64,000 bases of DNA from Homalodisca vitripennis (Eukaryota; Arthropoda; Insecta; Hemiptera; Cicadellidae): NCBI RefSeq assembly GCF_021130785.1, contig NC_060213.1, positions 133,624,001-133,688,000 on the forward strand, given 5' to 3'. Of this stretch, positions 50,509 to 63,592 are shown piece by piece. Position 1 is the stretch's first letter; each line of letters begins with the position of its first letter. The notes beneath the pieces are model-generated. The model was not told where the DNA came from and did no database searches. It saw only the letters and a list, made by a program, of their open reading frames with translations. Position numbers and translations under genes: made by a program.

Positions 50509-51622
50509 CCAAGAGACCAACAAACAGTCACATTGTTGATTCTGCCAAGAGAATAATTACTTGATAGCAATCCATGACAGGTTTGGAGTTTAACACACAA
50601 GAGTACAACGCCTTTAAACGCTGGTTGACTATCTGTGAAAATGCTAATAGTTTTTATTAATTACTCCTACACCGCAGATGAAGATTCTCACGAGCACATA
50701 CCATTATAGCTGGGATGTCTGCCTGAAAGATTGTGGAATATGGACCCATAGCGATAACCAACACCCTTTTAACAAACCTTAGTAAATGTTTCATTGGGTG
50801 AATGATGTACAAAATCAAATGCTACCAATGGTCTATTTCATTATGATTACCGCATGACTGTCAGTCTTTTATCGTATTTAAAAAAATACTCAAAAACTTT
50901 AGCCAATCTTTAGTAGACACTTTATGCTGAAAGAATCTATTATGCTGACACGTGGTTTGAAAAATTTAGTCAAAAAATTTTGGCCATTTATGGAAGAAGA
51001 AATAACAGATATCAAATTATTTTGAATGTTTCTTGCTGTTTTATTGTTACCTTATCGTGAAAAAACTTTAAATTTAACACACGTGGCCAGAATAAAGTTC
51101 AACATATTGCTTGTTTGTTTCTGAATTCAAACTTGTTAATGTCATTGGATTTGTAGATATAATAATAATGATATTTGTTGAATTTCGTAAAATATTTTGC
51201 CTCTTTCTTGTAGAATAACTACTATTTAAATACGTTAAAGGGTCACCCATTTTAAAGTAATGCTTTTTTAAATTTGAGTTTGGTTAAAGTCAGTTGAGTA
51301 GTATCTTGTAAAATTTTAAAATAAAACTAAGAAATTCTTGACAATAATGCATTATTTTCTAAAAAAGTACGGTGTAACATTATTTACACCAATTTTTAAG
51401 ACTCTGTGGGAAACACAGGCACTACATTTTATCGTAATATTGAAAAATTACTCTAAAACTTAACGTCTGCTGATATGGGGAAAAATATCACATTGTATTA
51501 TCACAAATCGAAATAGCTAGGACTCCTTATAAAACTGTATTAAACCTTGTGAGATCAGTGTAATTTTACAATTACTATATAAAGTCATCGGGGTACCGGT
51601 TTTTGATGGTTCAGTACAACCA

Positions 51623-51850
51623 TACAAAATGTATAACGCAACAGCACCCCACTTTCAACTGCGCTGGTGTCACGTGAGATAGAGTTCGTGACTTGCATCG
51701 TATGCACAGTTAATCTTCGCCTGAAGCAATTCTAAATTTTCTTCCTTTTATGTATTATCCTCCTATGTAAGTATGCTCTATGTAACTAAAGTCCCACTTG
51801 ATGAAGAGGATGGATTTCAACTCTCGAAACGTTGTGTTATACATTTTGTA
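51623..51850 (+). repeat. Inverted-repeat element with hammerhead-like core, copy C
   Basis: Arms at 51,623-51,642 and 51,831-51,850. Sequence matches copy B, including the GCA triplet. It is closer to B than to A, in line with the B/C similarity of this part of the unit. Confidence 0.4.
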
Positions 51851-53204
51851 TCTTATAACGATGCCAAATTTCAGAAATACTATTATCCTTTTAAAATAAG
51901 CAGTAATTTATTTAGATAGATGCTGTGTTACTGTTTACAATTACAATTACAAAGTTAAAATTTTTTAATTTACAACTCTGGAACTACTGGATGCAATAGT
52001 TTAGTAAGAATTTTAAAATAATGATATAGCACATTTTAAGTATTGAGGAGTTATTATAATATTAGTTATAGGCTACCACTGTGTAGAGTTTGAACGACGT
52101 AATGGTAGGAATTGTTCAGCAATTCAAGAGATTAATGCCTATAATAAATCCACACGTTAACCTCTAAAACACACGAACACAAAAGTAACGTGTGGAATGT
52201 TAAACAACATTAAAAACTCTTGTCAGTCACTGTCAGGTACAAAACTCTCCACACTTCTCAGCTGCCTGGGTACCGTTGTATAGCAAACAGACAGCTTACG
52301 TGTGGTTTTGTTAATTGAGTTTCTAAGCCTGAAAATTGCACAAAAACTGAAATGTTCCTTACAAATAATTTCGACAAGTTTTCATGTTTTGTTGGTAAAC
52401 TCTCATATTATTTCACTATAAATGAAAAAGCAACTAAATTGTTTTTAAGAGAAGGAAACAGGATTTTTCCGGACATTTTCCATCGTTCATTGAAACAAGA
52501 AATCAGTAACACTACGTTTAGATATCTGCAATCTGATCTCTTCTTCAGGTATATAACTAATCTAATACATAATTGCAAAATAGGTTAAAATAAACAAATC
52601 ATAACAAAGCGTTGTGGCACGCTTAAGTCAGGAATCACAACCACCATACTGTTTGTCAACTTCACTAACTCGAAAAACATGCACTTAATAAAAAACTACA
52701 CACAACAGCAATCATTAAAACTGAACTACAGAATACATAGTATTTTGTTTCCTTTATAATCCTTCCAACGTCAAAAATAACCTTCAAACAAAGAATGTTT
52801 TTAAGAATTTGGCGTATTATTTGGAAATACTGGTACTATATTGTATCATAAAATGAAAAAAATAAATTAAAACTAATGCCTGTATATGATACAGACTAAA
52901 GATACATTTATTAATAAGTGATTAAATAAACAATTAATATTACTGAGGTACGATCACGCCACACACTCCGTGTCGTAACAAGCTTTGCAGAGATTGCTTG
53001 ATGATTTCTCGACATATCCTTCCACTTGATACATTCGCCTTTTTGGTTATTAAATTGGTTTTTTTTTGCGAGAGTAAAATTAATAAAAGTCTACACAACA
53101 AGTCAATATATAATGGTGTTGAATGTGTTGTGATCTTAAAGTTTAATGTCGTAATGTGTCAGATGTCAAAATCAATTATGAGTTGTCATAATACTACTTA
53201 TCAG

Positions 53205-53424
53205 ACTAATGTAAAAATATTCGCTAACGCTCAGCAAATACCTCTTAGTAATAAATACTACTGAGTGGAAAATCCGCGTTTCCGCTTATCTGTCCGCACC
53301 CCGAACTGAACTTTAAACTTTAAATTGGTTAATTAATTTCTATCTGAGAAACACTGGGTTCGATTACGGCACATGTCGATTACAGTCATGGGACTGAAGG
53401 TTAGCGAATATGTTTATATAGTTC
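53205..53424. mobile_element. MITE-like element, copy C
   Basis: Counterpart of the element at 16,083, with core arms at 53,217-53,228 and 53,400-53,411. The sequence just upstream is shortened relative to A and B. Confidence 0.45.
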
Positions 53425-56400
53425 TTATGAGTAACCATGGTAATTACGAGAAAATAGCAGAATAAATCAATTTGATAAGAAACTCGTAAAAGATTTACAC
53501 ATGTAATATTTTAACACATGTAGCCTAAGTATCCCTACACATTTAATATACTTTTTTGACTACATCTGGTGCTTTTTTATTGAAATGCAGGATTGAACCC
53601 CAATATGATAAAACGTGGTAATGTATCATGCGATGAAATGTCTCAAGAGATAATCCATCTGTAAACTTCAAATTGTGTACGAAACTACAGTTCTACATAG
53701 ACAACAATAAGTTCTATGATGGTGCATTGGTGACGTCATGCGGAAAATGTATTGAAGCTTATCTAGTTTTCACACTGTTGGTCCCTCAATATATCAGCAC
53801 GTTATGGGTGGTTGTGTTCCCTGTTTATTATAAATAATTTGTGGAGAATGATGAATAAAACTGAACTAATCATTAATTACATTAGTTTTTTTTTTAAGTT
53901 AATTTCGTAAAGTGAACTTTTATTAAAAGTATATAATTTTATAAATTTTCTTAGTATTATATTATTTTAACGAATTTGTTTATTGGCTGAGCGTTAGCGA
54001 AGCCTATCATTTGATAAGCTAGAAAAATGCTATACCTGTCTGTACATACTGGTATCGCGAAAACGAGCTGACCCAACGACAAATTGTACGAAGGTTAATT
54101 CTTATATAAGAAATATAGAGTTCAGTGATCGTCCATTTCATCCCATCGGATTTTGCTGAGGGTTAGTAAAAATTTTTACATTCTTCTTACCATTAACTAC
54201 GATTAAAACTTTATCCGACAGCCTATATCTCTGTCAGACCACACGATATATTGTGAATGAACTCGCCTATAGACATGACATTTTCCATATAACTTCTTTT
54301 CTATTTATACAAGCCTGTGTTCGATAATAGTGCATGTCATTCTATGAGATTTGGCTGAGCGTTAGCGTACATTTTTGCATCGGTTTCTTGGAGTAACCGT
54401 GATTAACCATAATTAATTTCGTAAACAAAATGAGTACAAATATTTAATTTTGTAATACATATACAAGTAGCGTAAGGAAAATAGAGATATGGGCTTAAAT
54501 ATTTATTTACAGCAAAGTCTTTTTCACAATACGAAATTTGTCGTACTTTGGTAATATAGACGCATCTATGAAATTTTATTTATGTTTCACCTACTAAGTT
54601 CTTTACCCAACGTCCTGTTACAGCTTATATTAAAAGTACGTGTTGAATAAAATTCAATCAACTCCTAATTCATCTGTAGTACTTTTAGGTTAAAATCTTT
54701 CGTATCAGTAAATTATTCGTTTATAAAATGTTATGTTGTTACGCCCAACTCACTAACATATCAGCTATTAACCTATATGGGCGCTAAACTTAGTTATACC
54801 TTTTCAACAGGAGCAGATGTAATAAATTTAATACAATGAATGTTTCTCTGTACAAGTACCCTTGTTTAATGCAAATTGGTAATTTGTTCACATTCCCACT
54901 AGAATAATGGCACAATAGCTACGATTCCAGGTGATTTGTTTAAAATAAATGCAATTGCTGCCCTAAAGTACCTTTATATCCCGTTTAGAATCAAAGTTTA
55001 GTAAGCTTGCAGCACTCAAAATCTGTGGATATAGTAAGCTAAGAAATTGAACCAATAACAGTGTACAACCTCCATAAAAATTTGAGAGAATATAAAAATG
55101 TCCATAAAACAAAACTGTTACATAAGACATCCAAGAGCCTATATGAAGTATAAAAATCAAAATTTTTTACTTCGATAGGGGTGGAGAAGAATAAATTATA
55201 AATAATACTCTTTGTTTTATTCAGCAATCAATTCCATTTTGGTCCAAAAATTTAAAGTTAACTTTCAGAAATTCATGCGTAATAATGTAATTGAAGCCAT
55301 CTAACATTCAAATAAAATTACATAATATTTAATAGTCACGTATTCAGTAATTACCTTATTGAAAAAGTGTTCAACAAAAATTGGATAATTCACGAACATA
55401 ATGAGTAATTCCAAGGATAATAGTCAGGTATATTTCATACTTCTGACCTTTAAGCAGTTATAAATAAAATTTAATAGTCTATGAGATTGTTCTTTTTCTT
55501 TGATATTTATAAAACATAATACACTTAGACTCAAGTAAAAAAACCTACCTTGGTAAAAAAATACCATACTTTGAGAAAATGTGTCACGGTAAGAAAGTTG
55601 TTCAGGGAGATCATGTGCTCAAACCTTCAAGCTTTAATACTAATGTTATAAGTATATACGTATCAAACAATAAAAATAATTACTAAAAAAAAGATCATCT
55701 TTGCATTGCTGCAGCTGTGAAACAATAAACACAGTCTGTGAGTTTTGCATGCAGTACCAAATATTTTATTGTTCGTATGTATCTTAAAATCATATAAGAA
55801 CCGACTGATAATTATTGAATATTCTCACTTATACCAATTACTGTATAGTAGAAGGTTTTACATACACAAAATAAGATAATTTTTGCCCAATTGCTTATAG
55901 AAGATTTAGGGTTGTGTCCTTAAAATACATTTATATATTTAGTTAAGTAATTTCATTGGCTGAGCGTGTAGCAGTTTATTTCTCTCCGGTTGGTGACAAG
56001 ATAAGATTTATGTCTCTGTTTGTGTCCATATTTATCCACAATAACTTTAGAGGGAAGTAACTCGACAAACAACAATAATTAATAAGGAAAGTTAGGGTTG
56101 AACTCGGTGTGAAAACTGAAACATGGGTCCACTGGGAGTTGTTCTCAGGGCAAGTATGTTGTCCACTTAGATCTAACACAGCCTTCCACAGTCTGATATT
56201 TGTTTTTGATTATAATTAAATAAAATGTAATATTTTTTTTACATTATACGAATTTCGTTAATTTCTTTTACAATAAGGTTACAGTTTGTTTGAGCATTTA
56301 TACAAATTGACTTTTAAAATAACAGGAGGACTGTGCCATTCAATGACAGGATGTTAATATAAAAAAATAATATAAAAATTAATTGTAATAAAATTAATAA

Positions 56401-57885
56401 CAATATTAATGATTTTTATATTGATTTTCATACGATTACCATGTAGCAAATAGTAAAATATACTAATTCCTTCTATTATTTACAAAAGCACAAATAAGTA
56501 CGCTAGTCAGAACAATAGGATCACAATGTGGGACATGAACTTGTGGGATGTTAACTCATAAACATCCTTCAGGTAAGAAGTAGTTCTAAACTGCTGTTCA
56601 TACACACAGAACAGAACACAACCAAGTCCACCACTGGTAATAAGTACTGGTACGTCTCTTTTATACTAAGAGTTCTCCAATACTTCTTCCTTACCTCCTT
56701 GTATCTCTGAAAGCCTTTATATTGTTTTATCGTTAAGTAACTGGTTATGTTGGGGTTTTTAAACTCCCTTGAAGGACAATTAATGTAAATACTTCATGTT
56801 GTACAACACGAAATACAAATTTTATTCCCATACTTCAGTATGAAAAAGTAACCAATAAATATTACAGACAAAGGCAATCGTGATGTACTAAATGCATATT
56901 TCAGGTTAATGTGATTGGACTTTGAGAGTAATGAGTTGTAATGCTCCTAAGTAAAATTTACTGCTTCTAGGAGGTGTTTTTAATCCGACTGTGTTTGATG
57001 CTAACAAGAGCAAACCAGATGGTCGTTCAAGTTAATGTGGAGAATGATTTACAAAAATTCACTCTTACCTTTAAAGTGTAGCTTAAACCATTTATATTTT
57101 ACTGGAGGAAATAATTGTGAAGGATGGTATCTAATTCCCATATCAACTCTCAAAATATGCAAAAATTAGTATCTCTAAGAAGCTATACGTTAAGATCGTG
57201 TAAACTTTTATGTTAAAGAAAACACGATAACTTTCAAGATTATGTAAGAGAGATTGAAGAGATACTGATAATACTAATAATACTGAGTCTGGAAGGTAAT
57301 ATGTTAATTCTTGAAAGGTTTACTTACAGTTGCAGACTGCTTGCAGATTATAAAGCTAGACTTAGATGACAATATATCATTTATTTGTGCCAATATCAAT
57401 TACTTAGTTTGGAAATTGATTAATCCTATGTATAGATTAAGATACGTTTGTGTTTCTGTCACAAAGGTATTTGATCACGGAATTAAATTACCAAGGACAA
57501 TAGTTGGCTAACGTCCACTGTGATAAGAAACGTTGTTGGAGGCATCTCTTTCGGTTCAACTTCAGGTTCAATGTCTTATTTGAACAAAAGATAACAACTC
57601 GTGATGCTGTATAATGCAAAAGGTGCAATGTGAACCAATTACTCCAGATTTCAAGTTTTAAAAGTAGCGTGATAAAGCCCCTATAAAACTAAGAAAAGTA
57701 CAGACTAGTTAAAAATAAAAAATGTATAGAATTTGCTAGATTCAAAGAATAGTATTTGTAACAAGAAAAACAATGATTAACTTTGATAAAAAAGTTTTCT
57801 TATGCAAATGAATTTGGTGTAATACTTTTATTTTCAATATTTATCAGTTCTGTATGGAAAAAAATAAAATTCTTTTCTTTATATA

Positions 57886-58402
57886 ACAGTAGCTGTTTCC
57901 CGCGGCTTCGCACGCTTTTCGTACGCTTTGCCCGTGTAAGAGCATTTCTGGTTCAAGTAAATTATATTTCCATTGCCAATCTAGAGTTTGCCTTGATCTC
58001 ACGATCATGAAAATCTATCAAAAGTGTATTGTACACGTACATGTCCTTTGGTCCAAGTGGTCTAACACTCAACCTTTAAGTACAACCAGAAAGTTATTTT
58101 AAAGACAAATATACATCTTTACTTAGCGCCTTCAAATAGTATTTGGCAGTTAAATATATGTAATTGCCTTGCAATTTCAGTTTATAATGTGCAGGCGATT
58201 TATCGCCTACACAGTGCGATATTTTTAGTTTTGTATGCGCAGGGTTGCATGACTTATCTTTTGCAGCGCCGTCTGGTGGCGAGTTACATCAATGGGCATA
58301 GCATACAAACATTCTCAGCGGAAAAATACATATACATACAAATTTTTATAATGATCAGCCACATAGGTTATGATTCTATAAAGGACAAACACACAAACAT
58401 TC

Positions 58403-58470
<68 letters not shown>
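57886..58470 (+). mobile_element. Dispersed element ending in a TA run, copy C
   Basis: Counterpart of the element at 20,843. The TA run occupies about 58,405-58,470. The roughly 105 bp that precede the element in A and B are deleted here. Confidence 0.4.
58265..58279 (-). promoter_or_regulatory. CTCF-like motif, copy C
   Basis: Identical to the 15-bp motif in copy A, in the same position of the TA-ended element. Confidence 0.3.
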
Positions 58471-58472
<2 letters not shown>

Positions 58473-59961
58473 TTGAGATTAAATTACCTCAATTGCTCCG
58501 GGAATCTTCAGTGCTAATATTGAGTGAAGCTCATTTCACCTTCCGCCCTAGAGAGCAGTGTATGAATTCTAAAAATAATTCAGATCGACTGCGGGGATCA
58601 GGATTTTACGTCTGTCCTAAAGAACAAGTATGCAATGATTAGAAACAGTCTTCACTCTTTACCTTTTTCTTTCTACTAATTTTTTTTCCGTGGCTAATTT
58701 ATATAGCAGTTTATATTCTTAGAAATCCCTTTTAATCCTTTCTACACTCTGAACTTGCATAGCGAATTATTTCCCGTAAACAACCAACAGCAAAACAAAC
58801 AGAGGACCCATTTGCTCTCTGTCCTTTGAGTTAAGTACAGCCTGGGTTTATATCCGGTTTGGACTAGAGCTCGCTTTATGAGTAATCTCGCTCTTTAACG
58901 CCTTATCTATCCCACTCACTCTGCTTTTTGATTTTCCTGCGCAGATCTATACACTACAATGCATGGCCAGAGTAAGGCTTAGTAAGGGAAGTATTCTCTT
59001 CTCCCCCCTCCAAAGATATGGCGAGGCACTAATAATATAAAGCATCTAAACACTAAGGGTGTAGTGCTAAACACTAATTCGATTATTACTAAATTAAGAT
59101 TATTTAATAAATTGAGGCAGATGATAATGTTACAACTAGAATTAATGAGGCTATATCAGTAAATATATAGTAACAAAGCCCAGGGGATGTAACAGTTATA
59201 TCGAGAAGATTACATAGCAAAGGTGTGTTACGGCTCCGGGATATTTTCACTAGCTGCGGTTGTCTTCAGAGCCTCTGATTTAAACTTTGACCATTGTTTT
59301 GATTACTTGTAGAATTTTTACGTAATTTTAAAATACTAGTTTACCGTAAAACAGTTTAAAAAGTGTTCATTTAAACGTACCGTGTGTTAGATCTTAATAT
59401 CGTCGTTTCTCACATCTAATCTGCTCCTTAAAAAATAATTTTTTGACGTTTTTTTTTAAAATTAAAACTCCTAGAATTTTAGATTATATAAAGAATTATA
59501 TGTTTTAAAATGGCGACGATAAATAATAACCTATGTTTCTTAAAAGCATATGCAAAAAGAAAAAAGGTGTGCTGACAACATTTTCACCGATGTAAGATCA
59601 ATTTTATTAATAGTTCTTTTCAAAAAAATTTTAAATTTGAATTTTTGAACGCAAAACATTTAAGGCGAATAGTAAAAAATCGTTATCAACATTTAGCTTC
59701 GAAATCATATTGATGTTTTTGAAATTATAAGGAAGTAAGTTGCTTCTAGAATATTCTTGCCATGAAATTTTATCTTCATTTATAGTACTTATAAGCGAAA
59801 AAATGCAAAACCATAGGAGGATTTTACTGAAATATAAATTTTACTCTATTGTTCGAAATCCTACAAAATGCTAAATAACATATAGAAATAATTATAAAAT
59901 AACAGCATTGAATGGTTACAGATAGTATTATTTGAACTGGGACAAACGAAGTGACGTAACA

Positions 59962-59975
59962 CCCTTTATGGTACC
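59962..59975 (+). repeat. piggyBac left terminal inverted repeat
   Basis: CCCTTTATGGTACC, the exact reverse complement of the right end. CCC...GGG ends abutting TTAA are usual for piggyBac-like elements. Confidence 0.95.
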
Positions 59976-59995
59976 GCGGGACACCTATGTCCCAC
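59976..59995. repeat. Subterminal palindrome 1 of piggyBac (left, outer)
   Basis: GCGGGAC-ACCTAT-GTCCCAC, directly adjoining the terminal repeat. The same 7-6-7 design occurs four times in the element. Likely a binding site for the transposase or a host factor (inference). Confidence 0.7.
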
Positions 59996-60230
59996 TTTCA
60001 TTTTTGCTTTGTTACTTAAGTCTGTTGGTAGATAATAAAGTCCTGTTAGTGCTACCATCTTCAGGAATATATGTGGACTAAAAAAAATATTAATATGAAC
60101 AGCACAGCCATAGATTCCAACTTCACTACATGTGTTTACAGCTGATTTGCACGTTTCTGACATTTTGGAACGTTCAGAAAGTTGGGTTATGTGACTCTTA
60201 CAACGACCCATACATTTTAAAATGGAAAAA

Positions 60231-60914
60231 GTGAGTATTACTGTTTTAAATTGATTTTGAATATCTTATATAATATAATGGTTTATTTAGAATATAATGT
60301 TTAGTGTTTATAACTTATTTAGGTACTAATTTCCAAGTGGGACTCTATTGTCCCACTGTCCTTGAGGTGATGAAGACGTATAAATTTTATTGTACATTAT
60401 GCAATATTTTTTGTAGGTTTTATAAAATAATACACTTACACGATATAATATTAACAATAAAGTATATAACGGCATTATATTTACTACATCTTTTTAACTT
60501 TTTGGTAGATAATCAGAAATAAATTGGTGCAAATAGTACTAATAAATTCGTAAGCCCAAACTAAAATGTTACTAGATCTACACATTATTGTGTTACCAAC
60601 CACATGGAATATAATCGGGCTGAGTTTATTTATCGATTAGTATAACCATCAATATTGACAACCAAAATATCTATATTAGTTAGGTTATGTTTTAGTTTGT
60701 TTGTTCTTACAAATAAGATTAATAAATACCAATATTTCAATCAATCAATATAGAAAATCGGGTCCACTCATCGTTATATGTCCTTGTTTGGAAAATATAA
60801 TTGCCTCAATAATCCATCCACCACAGGATGTTTGTTTTAAATGGTTTATTTACTACGTACATATCAAGATATTCGAATAGTTTCTTTTTGCTTACGGTCA
60901 TCTTTTATTTTCAG
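60231..60914 (+). other. Probable intron of the piggyBac transposase
   Basis: GTGAGT donor directly after a three-codon frame (ATG GAA AAA) and a TTTTATTTTCAG acceptor. Both exons are in phase 0. The frame upstream of the acceptor is hydrophobic and unlike piggyBac N-termini, which supports splicing over a start at 60,828. Confidence 0.55.
60337..60356. repeat. Subterminal palindrome 2 of piggyBac (left, inner)
   Basis: GTGGGAC-TCTATT-GTCCCAC, within the transposase intron. It is a perfect 7-bp inverted repeat around a 6-bp spacer. Confidence 0.7.
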
Positions 60915-63385
60915 GCATTGAATGGAGATGAGATTCTGGAGTATGTATATGGTTTACCAGATGACCCAGCCACATCTGACATTGAAGGTGACAGCGAAAA
61001 TGACTTTTTAGAATTTAGTGACTCTAATTCAAAAGATACTTCATTAGAATCGACGCCTACTTCCACACGTGTGAATACACCAATTGTAATTCAACCTGTT
61101 ATTGAAGATCTATTTATCCCCCAACCATCTACATCAAGGGAAAATAATGGATTATTTGAAGATGGCCCACCATGTCTACCAGTGCATGACCATACCTAAA
61201 GTAAACAAAATGGAAATAAAACGGAAAATAAACAGGATCCATGCATAAATGATAAAACCAAAAGAAAGAAAACGAAAAAGGCAGTAAAGAAATCAGCTAT
61301 AAAACGAAAACATTACACCATTGAGGAAAATAATCAAAGGACAAAAAAACTAACGCAAGAAGAGAGAAAAGAAATGAAAAGGCAGAAGAGGGACGAGGGT
61401 TGGGATGAGTATGACGAAGAATTTAGTTCAAATTTAGGGAAAGTCAAAGACACGGAAGCTAAATCAAACAGAACATTTTCAGTATTGAACCAGGAAATTG
61501 AATACTTTAGCCAATATTTTAATAATGAGTTACTCATGTTGATTTGTGAGCAGACAAACCTATATGCAACCCATAATAATGCTCGAAATTGGACATATAT
61601 TGATGTGCATGAACTAAAAGCATTTTTGGGAGTAACAATTGTGATGGGCATCCACATACTTCCATCGGCAGTGAACTATTGGAGCTCTGATCCATTCCTG
61701 AATGTTCCTGGTGTCTCCCAGGTAATGACACTCAACAGGTATAAAAAGATCGTCCAGAACCTCCATCTCAATGACAATCTTCATCACCCAAAAAAAGGAG
61801 ATGCAAACTATGATAAATTATACAAGTTGCGACCCTTGATTACACATATGGATGAAAAGTGCTTTGAATGCTACACACCATCTGGTAACCTGGTAGTTGA
61901 TGAGGCCATGGTAGCCTTCAAGGGTAGGTCGAGTTTGAAACAATATCAACCTATGAAACCTATCAAAAGAGGTTTATAAAGTTTGGTGTTTAGCCGATGC
62001 CGAAACAGGATATGTTGTACGCTTTGAAGTTTACATAGGGAAATATGATGATTCTAAGCAAAATGAACAATTTGCATCCTTTTTTGATGTGCGAGAAGGT
62101 GGTTTTGAATTTGTGTGAACCTGTTTTTGGCACAGAAAAACTTATTGTTGTTGATAATTTTTTCAACTCTTTCAACTTGGCAAAAACCTTACTGCAAAAC
62201 GGCCTTTACTGTTGTGGGACTGTGCGAGGTGATAGATTGGGGTTGCCTAGTGTGTTAACTAGCAAAAAGCCAGAACTGAAGAGAGGAGACTAACACCTTT
62301 CGAACCAAAGATGGCATTTGTGCTTTAAAAATGGCGGGATAACAAGGATGTCTGCCTACTTTCTACAGTCCATGACCCTAAAAATGTTGTATTCATCGAT
62401 AGAAAAGAATCTGATGGTTCAAAAATTAAAATATCCGCTCCAGAAGCTGTTATGTCTTATAATGCATTGATGGGCGGAGTTGACAACTTCGATCAGCATC
62501 GTGCCATCTATCAAGTGGGCCGCCGATCAAGAAAATGGTGGCATAGACTGTTCTATTTCTTTTTTGAGTTGGCGCTTGTCAACTCATTCAATTTGTGGAA
62601 ATTGACCAACGCTCGGGGCAATAACTTGTCATTCAGAATCAACTTGGCTCGCCAGCTTATTGCTGGTTTCTCATCTAGAAAAGGTAGAGGCAATAAAGCA
62701 GTGGTATTCTGCCACAAGAAACCTGGACATGTGGGTGTTCCAACTGAGGTTCGTCACGTTAATGTTGGAACCCATATCCCTAAGGAATCATACACTCGAC
62801 GTAGGTGCAGGCAATGCAGTACCAAAAATGAAGAAAAGAGAACAAAAATAGTGTGTTCAAACTGTGATGTACCTTTGTGTGCAGTGCCTTGCTTCGAAAT
62901 TTTTCACAGGAAATGAGTGTAGCCGAAATCATGTTTATTAATATTAAAATATCAATTTATATTGTTACTTACAATATATTATATACATATACAGTATATA
63001 CATAAAAATTGATTGAATTTTTTACAATATACATTATTTTAATTTAGTATTTTAGACATTACTTTGTAAGTATACATTTTTTGTATTTGTGTATGTATAC
63101 ATTTATACATTTATTAAATTTTTTACAATAGGCATACTCTCATTTAGTTTCATAAGACATAACTTTGTAAGTATCAAACTGTTTCTGCAGAGTTTCTCCT
63201 TAATTTTGTATTTTCAATACATTTTTTACTTGATTGAAATGTTTGTGTTACTTCGTAATTTTTAATATTACAAATGCTAACTAATATAATTTACATATAA
63301 TACATACATAAAAATTTGAATACCCATAAAATAAATAATTGAAAAGGATGATTAAAACTAAAATAAAGTAATACACTGAAGAACA

Positions 63386-63405
63386 GTGGGACATATAAGT
63401 CCCAC
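63386..63405. repeat. Subterminal palindrome 3 of piggyBac (right, inner)
   Basis: GTGGGAC-ATATAA-GTCCCAC, about 190 bp inside the right end. Confidence 0.7.
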
Positions 63406-63438
63406 ATAAAAATTTTGAGCTCTGACCCTTATAAGACA

Positions 63439-63458
63439 GCGGGACATATATGTCCCAC
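63439..63458. repeat. Subterminal palindrome 4 of piggyBac (right, outer)
   Basis: GCGGGAC-ATATAT-GTCCCAC, 130 bp inside the right end. It shares the GCGGGAC variant arm with the outer left site, so the outer pair and the inner pair match each other. Confidence 0.7.
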
Positions 63459-63574
63459 TTCGAATTACTAAAAAAGGGTTATTGCAAAAAATATGACATT
63501 ACTAAAATTGTTTATTGGTATCAATATACTACATAAAATTAAAAAATAATACAAAACCAATACAAATTGGTAAA

Positions 63575-63588
63575 GGTACCATAAAGGG
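63575..63588 (-). repeat. piggyBac right terminal inverted repeat
   Basis: GGTACCATAAAGGG followed by TTAA. It pairs perfectly with the left end. Confidence 0.95.
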
Positions 63589-63592
63589 TTAA

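Larger units (their letters stand above)
50509..59961. other. Copy C interior before piggyBac, no gene supported
   Basis: Counterpart of copy A 13,506-22,916, with the shared short elements listed separately. No open frame shows selection between copies. Confidence 0.5.
60222..62916 (+). pseudogene. piggyBac-like transposase, disrupted
   Basis: The enzyme would cut and paste the element at TTAA. A likely first exon of three codons (ATG at 60,222) ends at GTGAGT (60,231). A 684-bp intron ends TTTTCAG (60,914). Exon 2 opens with ALNGDEILEYVYG and an acidic N-terminus, then a Lys/Arg-rich stretch and the DDE_Tnp_1_7-type catalytic core. The three catalytic Asp codons are present: VVDEAM (61,899-61,901), VVDNFF (62,153-62,155) and GGVDNFD (62,482-62,484). 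The C-terminus has the Cys-rich zinc domain with pairs CRQC and CSNC. Damage: an in-frame TAA at 61,197-61,199, and frame changes near 61,975, 62,095, 62,290 and 62,330. The coding length, about 670 codons, is near or slightly above the family's usual size. The lesions are few, so it is a recent casualty or partly a sequencing artefact. Confidence 0.9.
62917..63574 (+). other. piggyBac 3' non-coding end
   Basis: AT-rich DNA with two related segments about 101 bp apart (about 63,015-63,083 and 63,116-63,178, both TTTTTTACAATA...ACTTTGTAAGTAT), then two of the 20-bp palindromes. No frame. Confidence 0.6.
59962..63588 (+). mobile_element. piggyBac-like DNA transposon
   Basis: A 3,627-bp insertion relative to copies A and B, inside the counterpart of copy A GACGTCATTAAAGAC (22,914-22,928). 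Ends are perfect 14-bp inverted repeats CCCTTTATGGTACC (59,962-59,975) and GGTACCATAAAGGG (63,575-63,588). The right flank keeps the piggyBac target TTAA (63,589-63,592). The left flank has decayed to AACA with a small loss. It encodes one transposase with a short first exon. Four 20-bp palindromic sites lie near the ends. The 3' part after the gene is AT-rich and contains a roughly 65-bp segment repeated about 101 bp apart (63,015 and 63,116). Confidence 0.95.
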
